Shown one piece after another: positions 1 to 7,349 of a DNA stretch of 20,721 nt (position 1 is its first letter; every line of letters begins with the position of its first letter). The stretch is from NCBI GenBank assembly GCA_020025425.1, contig JAHHSD010000034.1, positions 1 through 20,721 of the forward strand, read 5' to 3'. Source of the DNA: Oscillospiraceae bacterium. Its GTDB lineage: Bacteria; Bacillota; Clostridia; Oscillospirales; Oscillospiraceae. Under the pieces are notes generated by a model that worked only from the letters and a program-made list of their open reading frames with translations, made no database searches and was not told the DNA's origin. A program made the position numbers and the translations under genes.

Positions 1-2225
1 ACCAGGGGCTGACCCCCCGCTGCTGCCGGGCCATCCAGTTTGCCGCCGCCGAGAGCCAGCGGCTCAGGCAGCCTGAGGTCACCACCGAGACCCTGCTGCT
101 GGGCCTGCTCCACGACCCGGACTGCGGCGCCTGCCGCCTGATCCAGGACCGGGGCGGGAATACCGCCGTCCTGACCCAGGTGGTCACGGCTTTTCTGGGC
201 GGGGAGAACGTCTCCCCCATCCGTCCCCGCCCCCGTGAGAACGAGCGTCCCGCCTCCGACCCCAACACGAAGCAGCTGGACCAGTGCTCACGGGACCTGA
301 CCCGCATGGCCCTGGAGGGCAAGCTGGACCCTGTGATCGGGCGGGAAACGGAGCTCCATCGGGTGATCCAGATTCTGTCCCGCCGCACCAAAAACAACCC
401 CGTTCTCATCGGCGAGCCCGGCGTGGGCAAAACCGCTGTGGCCGAGGCCCTGGCCCTGGCCATTGCTTCCGGTACGGCCCCGGCCCATCTCCAGGGGCGG
501 CGGGTGTGCGCCCTGGACCTGTCCTCCATGGTAGCCGGCACCAAGTACCGGGGCGAATTTGAGGACAAGCTCAAGCATGTGCTCCAGGAGATCCGCCGGG
601 CCGGCAACGTCATCATCTTCATTGACGAGCTGCACACCATTGTGGGCGCCGGTTCCGCCGAGGGCGCCATCGACGCGGCCAACATCCTGAAGCCCGCCCT
701 CAGCCGCGGCGAGCTCCAGGTCATCGGGGCCACTACCCTGGATGAGTACCGGCGCTATATCGAAAAGGATGCCGCTCTGGAGCGGCGGTTCCAGCCCATC
801 ACCGTGCAGGAGCCCGACCGGGACCAGACCCTGGCCATCCTGCGGGGGCTGCGGGCCCGCTACGAGGCCCACCACCAGCTGGCCATCTCCGACCAGGCCC
901 TGGAGGCCGCCGTGGATCTGTCCCACCGCTACCTCCCCCAGCGCTTTTGGCCGGACAAGGCCATCGACCTGATGGACGAGGCGGCATCCCAGGCCCGCCT
1001 GGCCGGTCACACCCTCCCCCCTGAGCTCCAGCAGCTGGCCCAGCGGGAGAAGCAGGCCCGGGTCCACCTGGACCGGGCCATCCGGACCCGAAACTTCGAG
1101 CAGGCCGCCGCCTACCGGGACGCTGCGGACTGTTTCCACCGCCAGCTGGAGCAGGGGCGGCAGGCCTGGATGGACCGCCAGGGCGGGAACAGCGTGACCC
1201 CGGCCCACATCCGTCAGGTGCTGTCCCAGTGGACGGGCATCCCCATCACCGATCCGAACGAGAGCGACCGGCAGGCCCTGTGTTCTCTGGAATCCGATCT
1301 GCGCAAAGCCGTTTTGGGCCAGGACGCTGCGGTGGCCACTGTGGCCCGCTCCATCCGCCGGGGCCGTCTCGGCTTGAAGGACCCGAACCGTCCAGTGGGC
1401 TGTTTCCTGCTGATGGGCCCCAGCGGGGTGGGCAAGACCCAGCTGTGCCGGGCCCTGGCCCAGACCCTCTTCGGAACCCAGGAGGCCCTGATCCGCTTTG
1501 ATATGTCAGAATATATGGAGTCCCACGCGGTCTCCCGGCTCATCGGCGCCCCGCCCGGCTATGTGGGCCACGACGAGGGCGGTCAGCTCACTGAAACTGT
1601 ACGTCGGCATCCCTGGTCGGTGGTCCTGCTGGACGAGCTGGAGAAGGCCCACCGGGACATCTGGAACCTGCTGCTCCAGGTGATGGAGGAGGGCGTACTC
1701 ACCGACTCCCAGGGCCACCGGGTGGATTTTCGCAACACCGTCCTCATTATGACCTCCAATCTGGGGGCCAAGCACTTCTCCTCCCGCCAGCCCCTGGGTT
1801 TTTCCGATGGGGCCCAGGCCCAGCGCAGCGCCGAGCAGGCGGTGCTGGCCGAGGCCAAGGCGGCCTTCCCGCCCGAATTTATGGGCCGTCTGGACGGCGC
1901 ACTGGTCTTTCATCCCCTGAGCCAGGAGACTTTGTGCAAAATTGCCCAGCAGCTTCTGGAGCAGACCGGTCAGCGCCTGGCTGACATGGAGGTCGCCCTG
2001 GAGTGGGGCCAGGACGTCCCCGCCCTGCTGGCCCGTCAGGCCCTGAAGGAGCCGGGCGGGGCCCGCCCCCTCCGCCGCCAGATCTCCGCCCAGGTGGAGG
2101 ACCCGGCTGCCGATCTGCTCCTGTCCGGGCAGATCTCCTCCGGGCAGAAACTGGCTCTGTCCGTTGAGGGGGAAACGCTCCTCCCCCAGGTACAGGCCCC
2201 CCAGGATTCGACACTTTCACCATAA
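1..2225 (+). CDS. clpC: ClpC-type AAA+ protease unfoldase, 5' end cut by window
   Basis: The frame is open from base 3 to the stop at 2225 (740 visible codons), so the GTG at 180 is internal and the true start lies left of the window. Visible order: second half of a Clp N-terminal repeat (nt 3-195), AAA+ domain 1 with Walker A GEPGVGKT (nt 411-434), KYRG pore loop and IIFIDE Walker B, a UVR-like middle segment (around nt 1050-1180, FEQAAAYRD), then AAA+ domain 2 with GPSGVGKT (nt 1416), GYVG pore loop and LLDELEKAH. The UVR middle segment points to ClpC rather than ClpB or ClpA. An LGF tripeptide (nt 1794-1802) sits where ClpC proteins carry the ClpP-docking loop, so it should feed substrates to ClpP in the cytoplasm. 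Odd point: the usual PEFxNRxD near the end reads PEFMGRLD. It may be the main ClpC or a second paralogue; CtsR/McsA/McsB neighbours would lie outside the window. Confidence 0.93.
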   Translation, partial: QGLTPRCCRAIQFAAAESQRLRQPEVTTETLLLGLLHDPDCGACRLIQDRGGNTAVLTQVVTAFLGGENVSPIRPRPRENERPASDPNTKQLDQCSRDLTRMALEGKLDPVIGRETELHRVIQILSRRTKNNPVLIGEPGVGKTAVAEALALAIASGTAPAHLQGRRVCALDLSSMVAGTKYRGEFEDKLKHVLQEIRRAGNVIIFIDELHTIVGAGSAEGAIDAANILKPALSRGELQVIGATTLDEYRRYIEKDAALERRFQPITVQEPDRDQTLAILRGLRARYEAHHQLAISDQALEAAVDLSHRYLPQRFWPDKAIDLMDEAASQARLAGHTLPPELQQLAQREKQARVHLDRAIRTRNFEQAAAYRDAADCFHRQLEQGRQAWMDRQGGNSVTPAHIRQVLSQWTGIPITDPNESDRQALCSLESDLRKAVLGQDAAVATVARSIRRGRLGLKDPNRPVGCFLLMGPSGVGKTQLCRALAQTLFGTQEALIRFDMSEYMESHAVSRLIGAPPGYVGHDEGGQLTETVRRHPWSVVLLDELEKAHRDIWNLLLQVMEEGVLTDSQGHRVDFRNTVLIMTSNLGAKHFSSRQPLGFSDGAQAQRSAEQAVLAEAKAAFPPEFMGRLDGALVFHPLSQETLCKIAQQLLEQTGQRLADMEVALEWGQDVPALLARQALKEPGGARPLRRQISAQVEDPAADLLLSGQISSGQKLALSVEGETLLPQVQAPQDSTLSP

Positions 2226-2240
2226 TCGACCTCCTCTTGC

Positions 2241-2268
2241 TTGATTTTTATAGAGAATATGCTATAAT
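2241..2268 (+). promoter_or_regulatory. Sigma-A-type promoter for malQ
   Basis: TTGATT (2241-2246), 16-base spacer, TATAAT (2263-2268) in an AT-rich gap just after the clpC stop. Predicted transcription start is about 2275, giving a leader of roughly 105 bases before the preferred malQ start. No terminator is visible between clpC and this promoter, so read-through from clpC is possible. Confidence 0.7.
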
Positions 2269-2367
2269 ATTTTTTAATAAACTGTGACGAAGGATCATTT
2301 ATGACCCCAGCTGATCCCAGCCGCCCGCAGATTGTACCCCAAAAAATGCGGGTTTGCGCATATTCTC

Positions 2368-2384
2368 AGGAGGAATTCACCATG
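2368..2384 (+). promoter_or_regulatory. Ribosome binding site deciding the malQ start
   Basis: AGGAGG at 2368-2373, eight bases before the ATG at 2382. A second in-frame ATG at 2301 also has a Shine-Dalgarno-like AAGGA (2290-2294). The 2382 site has the stronger match, and its protein begins just before the conserved RSSGILL segment of GH77 enzymes, so I chose it. Confidence 0.75.
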
Positions 2385-3818
2385 AACGACAATCGCTCCA
2401 GCGGCATCCTGCTCTCCGTTTCTTCCCTGCCCGGCCCCTACGGCATCGGCTCTCTGGGGGCCCCCGCCCGAAAATTTGTGGACTTTCTGGCTGCCGCTGG
2501 CCAGCATTATTGGCAGATCCTGCCCCTGGTCCCGCCGGGAGACGGAGCCTCCCCCTACATGTCCCCCTCTGCCTTCTCGGGCAACCCATATTTCATTGAT
2601 CTGGATGAGCTGGCCGCCGAGGGCCTGCTCACCCCCCAGGAGCTCCAGACCGCCCAGTGGTCCGATCCGGACCGGGTGGACTATGGGCACCTGGCTCAGA
2701 CCCGCATGCCCCTGCTGCACACAGCCTGGTCCCGCGCCAAGGAACAATACTTTGTGGGGGACATCCCGAAGCTGCCCTGGCTGAAGGATTACTCCAGATT
2801 TGCCGCCCTTCACGACCGCTATCAGCTTCCCTTTTGGGAATGGCCCCAGGACGCCCCCGCCCCCACCCAGGAGGAGATCAATTTCCACATCTTCCTCCAG
2901 ATCACCTTCTACCGCCAGTGGTTCGCGCTGAAAAAGTACGCCAACAAGCGGGGCGTCCGAATCATGGGCGATATCCCCTTCTATCTGTCCGCCGACAGTG
3001 TGGAGGTCCGGAACCACCCCGAGCTGTTCCAGCTGGATCAGGAGGGACGGCCCTCCTCTGTGGCCGGAGTTCCCCCCGACGCCTTTACCGCCGAGGGCCA
3101 GCTGTGGGGCAATCCGCTCTACAACTGGGACGGAAACAAGGACGCTGTGTTCAACTTCTGGCTGGAGCGCCTGGACTGGTGCGCCCAGCTCTATGACGCG
3201 GTGCGCATCGACCACTTCCGCGCCTTCCACACCTACTGGTCTGTCCCCGCCCAGGCGGAGACTGCCCGGGAGGGCCACTGGGAGAAGGGGCCCGGCATGG
3301 AGCTGCTCGACGCCATCCAGAAGGCACAGCCCAAGCTGGAGCTGATTGCCGAGGACCTGGGCGACCTGGACGCGGATGCCCTGCACTTCGTCCGCACCTG
3401 CGGCATCCCGGGCATGAAGGTGATGGTGTTCGCCTTTGACCCAAAGGGGGAGAGCGCCTACCTGCCTCACAACTGTCAGCGGGACTCGGTGGTCTACACC
3501 GGCACCCACGACACCCCCACCTTCCTCCAGTGGCTCACCGACGAGGCCGATCCCGAGTCCGCCATGTTTGCCCGCAGCTATCTCCGCCTGCGGGAGGACG
3601 AGGGGCTGGGCTGGGGGGTTCTGGCCGGGGCCTGGGCCTCCGGCAGCCGCCTGGCCATCGCCCCCATGCAGGACGTGCTGGGTCTGGGCGGCGACGCCCG
3701 CATGAATCTGCCCGGCTCCATGGGCCCCCACAACTGGTCCTGGCGGGTCCGGGCCGAGGCCTTCAACCCCTATGTCTCCGGAAAGCTCCGGGAGATCACT
3801 CATACATACCGCAGATAA
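2382..3818 (+). CDS. malQ: 4-alpha-glucanotransferase (amylomaltase, GH77)
   Basis: Transfers alpha-1,4-glucan segments between maltodextrins in the cytoplasm (disproportionation), used in maltose and glycogen metabolism. At 478 aa it has normal family length. Catalytic residues are visible: nucleophile Asp277 in RIDHFRAFH, acid/base Glu324 in AEDLG, and Asp377 in GTHDTPT; the N-terminal SSLPGPYGIGSLG segment is also typical. The start at 2382 is supported by AGGAGG. An upstream in-frame ATG at 2301 would add 27 residues not typical of the family. It is transcribed alone from its own promoter and closed by the hairpin at 3823-3851. No other maltodextrin gene is adjacent. Confidence 0.96.
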   Translation: MNDNRSSGILLSVSSLPGPYGIGSLGAPARKFVDFLAAAGQHYWQILPLVPPGDGASPYMSPSAFSGNPYFIDLDELAAEGLLTPQELQTAQWSDPDRVDYGHLAQTRMPLLHTAWSRAKEQYFVGDIPKLPWLKDYSRFAALHDRYQLPFWEWPQDAPAPTQEEINFHIFLQITFYRQWFALKKYANKRGVRIMGDIPFYLSADSVEVRNHPELFQLDQEGRPSSVAGVPPDAFTAEGQLWGNPLYNWDGNKDAVFNFWLERLDWCAQLYDAVRIDHFRAFHTYWSVPAQAETAREGHWEKGPGMELLDAIQKAQPKLELIAEDLGDLDADALHFVRTCGIPGMKVMVFAFDPKGESAYLPHNCQRDSVVYTGTHDTPTFLQWLTDEADPESAMFARSYLRLREDEGLGWGVLAGAWASGSRLAIAPMQDVLGLGGDARMNLPGSMGPHNWSWRVRAEAFNPYVSGKLREITHTYRR

Positions 3819-3822
3819 TCAA

Positions 3823-3860
3823 AATGGGCCGCCTCTTCCTGGCGGCCCATTGATTCTTTT
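3823..3860 (+). terminator. Rho-independent terminator of malQ
   Basis: Perfect 11-bp stem (arms 3823-3833 and 3841-3851) with a 7-base loop, followed by a T-rich stretch ending in TTTT at 3857-3860. It lies five bases after the malQ stop. Confidence 0.88.
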
Positions 3861-3883
3861 CCGGTTCAAATAGACAACAAAAA

Positions 3884-3909
3884 AACTGCCCTCAGACAGT
3901 TCAGCAGTT
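3884..3909 (-). terminator. Second, downstream terminator on the minus strand
   Basis: Minus-strand reading: a short stem of 5-6 bp (arms 3884-3889 with 3904-3909, or alternatively 3884-3888 with 3897-3901), then a run of seven T (3885 down to 3879). The T run is strong but the stem is modest. It would back up the hairpin at 3925-3980 for the RNA transcribed from 4372, and keep it from running into malQ. Confidence 0.55.
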
Positions 3910-3924
3910 CAAATGATTGATAAA

Positions 3925-3980
3925 AGAAATGACCCTTGACCGTGTTTCTTTCAAAACATTCTCAGTCAAGGGTCATTTCT
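3925..3980 (-). terminator. Long inverted repeat, likely terminator of the ncRNA
   Basis: Perfect 16-bp arms 3925-3940 and 3965-3980 with a 24-base loop. On the minus strand the outer part of the stem is A/U-rich and runs into TTTCTTTTA, as expected of an intrinsic terminator. On the plus strand the following bases are not T-rich, so it acts for minus-strand transcription. Confidence 0.7.
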
Positions 3981-4372
3981 GGTGGTTCTTGGTATCTAGC
4001 ATCAATTGTTTACCTCTCTTTCTGCAAGCTGCCACTTCCACGATGATTCATCCTGCAGTTTCCAGAACCATGTTTCACATCGCTTCACTCTGTGCGCCCG
4101 ATTATCGGCGTCTCCTCGTACATGAGGTCCCTGTGTGTTGAAACGCTCTGTCTCTTCTGCTCCTGTCTCACTGTGGTTTGTGGGTTATCAGATGCCTATA
4201 TATTCATTCGCTAGAAAGGGTGTCCGTTTGATGGCTGTTCAGCCATCCTCGTAATCCACTGTACTTTCTCACACCATAAACAGATTTGGCGTGTGCTGTT
4301 TTTGCATCGATTGAAGGTTTGACATCTGACGGATTGGGTTTATCTGTACATTGGACTCACCCTTTCTGTTCT
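3925..4372 (-). ncRNA. Putative stand-alone structured non-coding RNA, family not recognised
   Basis: No protein gene fits this stretch, yet it has a consensus minus-strand promoter (4379-4407) and terminator hairpins on the other side, defining a transcript of about 450 nt. Complementary arms seen directly: a long-range helix 4213-4225 with 4353-4367 (13 bp, two-base bulge); a hairpin 4231-4246; a helix 4256-4264 with 4346-4354 (one mismatch, sharing two bases with the first helix); a hairpin 4270-4276 with 4287-4295 (two-base bulge); hairpins 4114-4127 and 4095-4110; and a helix 3983-3992 with 4062-4070 (one bulge) closing a second domain. I see no RNase P, tmRNA, SRP, T-box or group II intron signature. 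A large RNA of the ROOL/OLE/GOLLD kind, or a new family, are options I cannot separate by eye. Confidence 0.6.
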
Positions 4373-4378
4373 GTCTAC

Positions 4379-4407
4379 AATATACTACTTAAGCCCATTT
4401 TTGTCAA
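4379..4407 (-). promoter_or_regulatory. Consensus sigma-A promoter driving the ncRNA
   Basis: Read on the minus strand: TTGACA (4407-4402), exactly 17 bases, TATATT (4384-4379). Predicted transcription start is near 4372-4371. It lies downstream of the DUF2461 terminator and points away from that gene, and there is no open reading frame after it. Confidence 0.82.
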
Positions 4408-4493
4408 GTGATTTTGTATGAAACTAACATTCTTTCTCTATTTATGCTGAAAACTCTTTTCACCTGTCACAGACCGGACCCGCATCATAAAAC

Positions 4494-4523
4494 AAGCCCC
4501 TCCGACTTAAATCGGAGGGGCTT
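4494..4523 (-). terminator. Terminator of the vanW-DUF2461 operon
   Basis: Perfect 12-bp stem (4494-4505 with 4512-4523), 6-base loop, followed on the minus strand by GTTTTATG. It begins ten bases after the DUF2461 stop codon. Confidence 0.85.
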
Positions 4524-4533
4524 TCCAAGCTGC

Positions 4534-5211
4534 TTACAGGGGGTCGGCCTCCCCGGCCAGAGAGGCAAAGTACTGATAGTATGGAACCAGGAACGAGAAG
4601 CCCTCTGCGATCTCACCGGCCAGAGCCGGCGTGAACAGACTGCCCTCGCAGTTGCGCTCCCAGCGGATGGAGATCCACTTGCGGTTGTACCAGGGGGCCA
4701 GCAGGGGGCCCGGGTCCCCTTTGGGGCGGACATAGGATTCACCATCCAGCACAAAGCGATCCTGCTTTTCCAGGTTCCGCGCCAGCTTCTCCAAGGGGGC
4801 CGGGTCCCGGTCGATCCGGGCCCGGAACTTGGCCATAGTGGCCGGAGTAGCGCTGTGGAACCCCATCCCCATGCCGTGGTACTCTGGGGCCAGCTCGAAG
4901 TAGAAACAGGGCACCGGCTGGCCGCTCTGCGCGTCCCGGGGCGGGTGGAGGGAAAACCAGAGGTGATCCTTATAGGGTCCCCGCCCGTGGAGCCGCCGTG
5001 CATCCCGGTAGATTCGGGAGAGGTGCAGATCCAGGGTCAGCTCCGGGCGGCGCTCCGCCATGGTCTCTCTGGTCTCCCGGGCCAGCTCCCCCATTGGGCC
5101 AGCCAGCAGATCCAGATACTCCTGCTTGTGGGCCAAAAACCAGCTTCTCTCATTGTTGAATCGGATTCCCCAGAGGAAATCCACACTGCCCTGTGTAAAT
5201 CCATGAAACAT
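4534..5211 (-). CDS. DUF2461 family protein
   Basis: 225 aa, soluble, no signal peptide. The family (also seen as TIGR02453) is widespread in bacteria and fungi and has no firmly established biochemical role. Recognisable features are the N-terminal segment FLWGIRFNNERSWF, the RIYRDARRLHGRGPYKDHLW block near residues 66-85 and the ELAPEYHGMGMGF segment. The ATG has an AAGGAG ribosome binding site that overlaps the stop of the upstream vanW-like gene (12 bases between genes), so the two are co-transcribed and probably coupled in translation. A terminator follows. Confidence 0.88.
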   Translation of the reverse strand: MFHGFTQGSVDFLWGIRFNNERSWFLAHKQEYLDLLAGPMGELARETRETMAERRPELTLDLHLSRIYRDARRLHGRGPYKDHLWFSLHPPRDAQSGQPVPCFYFELAPEYHGMGMGFHSATPATMAKFRARIDRDPAPLEKLARNLEKQDRFVLDGESYVRPKGDPGPLLAPWYNRKWISIRWERNCEGSLFTPALAGEIAEGFSFLVPYYQYFASLAGEADPL

Positions 5212-5223
5212 GTTTTTCGCTCC

Positions 5224-7077
5224 TTACGCGGGGTCCCGAAGCCCGTAGCCGTCGGGGGGCTGCTGATCGTCCAGCGATCCGCTCTGATCCGTGGGCGGAA
5301 TCTCGGGGACCACAGGGGGCAGATCCGGCTTCACGGTGGGCTGATTGGGTATGACTGGGGGCAGATCCGGTGTGACCGGGGGAAGGTCGGGCACCACAGG
5401 GGGCAGATCCGGCACCACAGGGGGCGTGGGAGGTGCAGGCGGCGTGGGCAGAGGAGCCACCGGCGGTACACCATTGGGCCAGGTGGCGGGATCGCCGTCC
5501 TGGGGATTGTAGAAGCGGGTCTCAGGCCGCATCTTATAGCGGCTCACACCCATATTCTGCTTCTCCACCAGAGTGCCGTCCTTCTCATAGATATAGCGAT
5601 AGGTCTGGGCGCTGCGTCCCGTATAGGGGTTCTGTTTCCGATCGACCCGATAGGTCCCTCTCGGCACAGCGGGATCCGCCACATATTTCACCGTAGGCTC
5701 CACATAGTCGAAGCGGGTCCGCTCGGGGACGGCATAACGGCCGTTCTCACTGGTACCGTACAGCTTGACGGTGAGGAAGCGCTCGCCTCCCTTGTCATAG
5801 CTCTGGGTCACGATTTTCATGGGATACTTGGTATTGTTTCGGAACTTGAAGTCGCTGGCACCGTAATAGACGGTTGCGTCCATGCCGTCGGGTACATAGC
5901 CCACCGCATACATGTGGCTGTGGCGCTCTACCACTTCCAGCGTAGTATGGAGCACGGCATAATAGAGGGTGGAGGAGGTCTGGCAGATGCCGCCGCCCAC
6001 CTCATCCACCGAGGCGCCGCCCGAGTAGACGGGTGCGGACAAATAGCCCTTGCCTGCGCTGCGGCTGCCGGTGACGCCGTTATAGGAGAACACATCACCG
6101 GGCAGCAGGATAATGTTATTGCAGGCCTCGGCGGACAGCTTCACATTATGCTTCCGGTTAGCAGACCCGCCCACACGGCTGGTAGCCTCGCCCAGCAGGT
6201 TCTTGTACAGCTTGGCCTCCAGGCTCTCCCGCGTCTCCTTGGGCTGGGTCATCTGCAAGGGGACCTGGATGGTCTCCCCGTCCCCGGCCCGATCATAGGC
6301 GGTCTGGGCGGCGGCGCGGTCAAAGCTCACACCCACCACATGGTCGCTGATCTTGTGGGTCTCCGGGTCCATGACTGCGTCCTGCGGCTCCACATGGACC
6401 TGGGCATACAGAGCATCAAAGTTGAGCGATCCATCCTTGACCACGGGGATCTCTACGGCCGCGGGCTTTTCGTCGGATTGGAACGCCTGGTCAAAGGCGT
6501 CCATTACGGCGGGATAGACCGACTCGGTCTCCAGCATCATGCCGGTGGTCCCCTTGTGGATGATCAGATTTTCACCGGAAATCTCCCAGCCGGGATGGGC
6601 CATCTGCTCCGCAACGGCCCGCTCGGCCTCCGCCAGGCGGCTGTCCAGCACCGGCTCACTGCCGCTTCGGGGCAGCATCACGCTGCTCTCCTGCCCCAGC
6701 ATGTGGGCCAGCTGGTGGAACCCGTTGGTCAGAAAGCTCCCCCGACCCTGCGCATAGGCCGTCTGGGCCATCATGCCCCAGTCCGTCCCCAGCTCGGCGG
6801 CGCTGATCTGTCCCTCCCAGCCCTGGCAGACCAGGGAAACGGCAATCTCATTGCCGCGGTCGGCGATCATCTTCTCCAGGGCGCTCCTGGCCTGGTCCAC
6901 CGTCATTCCGGATACATCCACCCCTGCCACACTGACATTCGGCATAATATGCTCACTGTGTCCAACCCAGGCACACAGTCCCACATAAAGTCCCACCACT
7001 GCTGTCAAGGTCACGCCTGCAACAATCGCTCCTGTCTTTTTTCCATGCGGTTGCTTCATCTCTCTCGTTCCAGCCAT
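5224..7077 (-). CDS. Membrane-anchored VanW family protein with proline-rich tail
   Basis: 617 aa. Order: short basic N-terminus, one membrane segment (about 16-37) that anchors it facing outward, two regions resembling the peptidoglycan-binding-like repeats found before VanW (about 45-300), the VanW domain (about 305-425, with LLPGDVFSYNGVTG and DEVGGGICQTSSTLYYA), a G5-like stretch, then a proline-rich tail (538-595) built from PPVxPDL units. VanW proteins sit in cell-envelope and some glycopeptide-resistance contexts; the domain's activity is unsettled and nothing here indicates vancomycin resistance. The first ATG (7077) is preceded by AAGGATGG; an in-frame ATG at 7059 has no better site. 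It is co-transcribed with the DUF2461 gene. Confidence 0.9.
   Translation of the reverse strand: MAGTREMKQPHGKKTGAIVAGVTLTAVVGLYVGLCAWVGHSEHIMPNVSVAGVDVSGMTVDQARSALEKMIADRGNEIAVSLVCQGWEGQISAAELGTDWGMMAQTAYAQGRGSFLTNGFHQLAHMLGQESSVMLPRSGSEPVLDSRLAEAERAVAEQMAHPGWEISGENLIIHKGTTGMMLETESVYPAVMDAFDQAFQSDEKPAAVEIPVVKDGSLNFDALYAQVHVEPQDAVMDPETHKISDHVVGVSFDRAAAQTAYDRAGDGETIQVPLQMTQPKETRESLEAKLYKNLLGEATSRVGGSANRKHNVKLSAEACNNIILLPGDVFSYNGVTGSRSAGKGYLSAPVYSGGASVDEVGGGICQTSSTLYYAVLHTTLEVVERHSHMYAVGYVPDGMDATVYYGASDFKFRNNTKYPMKIVTQSYDKGGERFLTVKLYGTSENGRYAVPERTRFDYVEPTVKYVADPAVPRGTYRVDRKQNPYTGRSAQTYRYIYEKDGTLVEKQNMGVSRYKMRPETRFYNPQDGDPATWPNGVPPVAPLPTPPAPPTPPVVPDLPPVVPDLPPVTPDLPPVIPNQPTVKPDLPPVVPEIPPTDQSGSLDDQQPPDGYGLRDPA
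5293..5466 (-). repeat. 21-base tandem repeat coding PPVxPDL units
   Basis: Degenerate tandem repeat inside the vanW-like gene, with a core unit of 21 bases visible twice nearly identically from 5392 onward and diverged copies toward 5301. In protein it gives PPVVPDL, PPVVPDL, PPVTPDL, PPVIPNQ, PTVKPDL, PPVVPEI. Such runs act as extended cell-wall-spanning or linker segments and tend to vary in copy number between strains. Confidence 0.8.
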
Positions 7078-7185
7078 TTCTCTTCCATCCTTTTATAACA
7101 TTGCAGACAGCTCGGGATAAAAATTTTGCTTGGCTGCCCGTTTCCGGACCAATCACCCTGTCCGGGACAGTGTTATGCTTTTTGT

Positions 7186-7213
7186 ATTATAGCATCTGTT
7201 CCATCTTTTGTAA
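7186..7213 (-). promoter_or_regulatory. Promoter for the vanW-DUF2461 operon
   Basis: Minus strand: TTACAA (7213-7208), 16 bases, TATAAT (7191-7186), with TGC directly before the -10, making an extended -10 element. The leader to the ATG at 7077 is about 100 bases. Confidence 0.72.
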
Positions 7214-7278
7214 TTACAGAAGAGTTACATTGCTTCTCGATACATGATAGAATGTGAATAAAATACGTTGAATTTCCG

Positions 7279-7307
7279 TTTACATTTTCCTTTTACTGCT
7301 GTATGAT
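7279..7307 (+). promoter_or_regulatory. Promoter for the XpaC-like gene
   Basis: TTTACA (7279-7284), 17 bases, TATGAT (7302-7307). Predicted start is near 7314; the leader is about 35 bases and contains AGGAGGG before the ATG at 7350. It diverges from the vanW promoter with about 65 bases between the two -35 elements. Confidence 0.7.
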
Positions 7308-7349
7308 AGGTGCAAGGTCAATGCTTAACCACGCTAGGAGGGCTCTCCC

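Noticed and set aside
1..2225. ClpB disaggregase instead of ClpC
   Set aside because: The middle segment is a short UVR-like element, not the long ClpB coiled coil, and the LGF ClpP-docking motif is present.
2295..3803. Minus-strand open frame opposite malQ
   Set aside because: malQ has all catalytic residues on the plus strand; the opposite frame is a GC shadow.
3917..4141. 74-codon plus-strand open frame in the ncRNA region
   Set aside because: Its ATG lies inside the malQ-distal hairpin zone with no ribosome binding site, and no recognisable motif; the opposite strand has the promoter and terminators.
3925..4372. RNase P RNA, tmRNA, SRP RNA or group II intron as identity of the ncRNA
   Set aside because: I saw no GAGGAAAGUCC-type P RNA core, no tRNA-like CCA end, no SRP tetraloop core and no domain V signature. 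An Rfam scan should still confirm this.
5293..5466. CRISPR-like array from the regular spacing of repeats
   Set aside because: The repeats are 21-base coding units in frame with a proline-rich protein tail, with no unique spacers.
5224..7077. Vancomycin resistance determinant
   Set aside because: VanW domains are widespread in envelope proteins; no vanH/A/X, vanR/S or other resistance genes are present.
4408..7098. Very long open frame on the plus strand opposite the vanW-like and DUF2461 genes
   Set aside because: High-GC antisense shadow: the opposite strand has recognised domains, ribosome binding sites and a promoter, while this frame has low-complexity composition and no motif.
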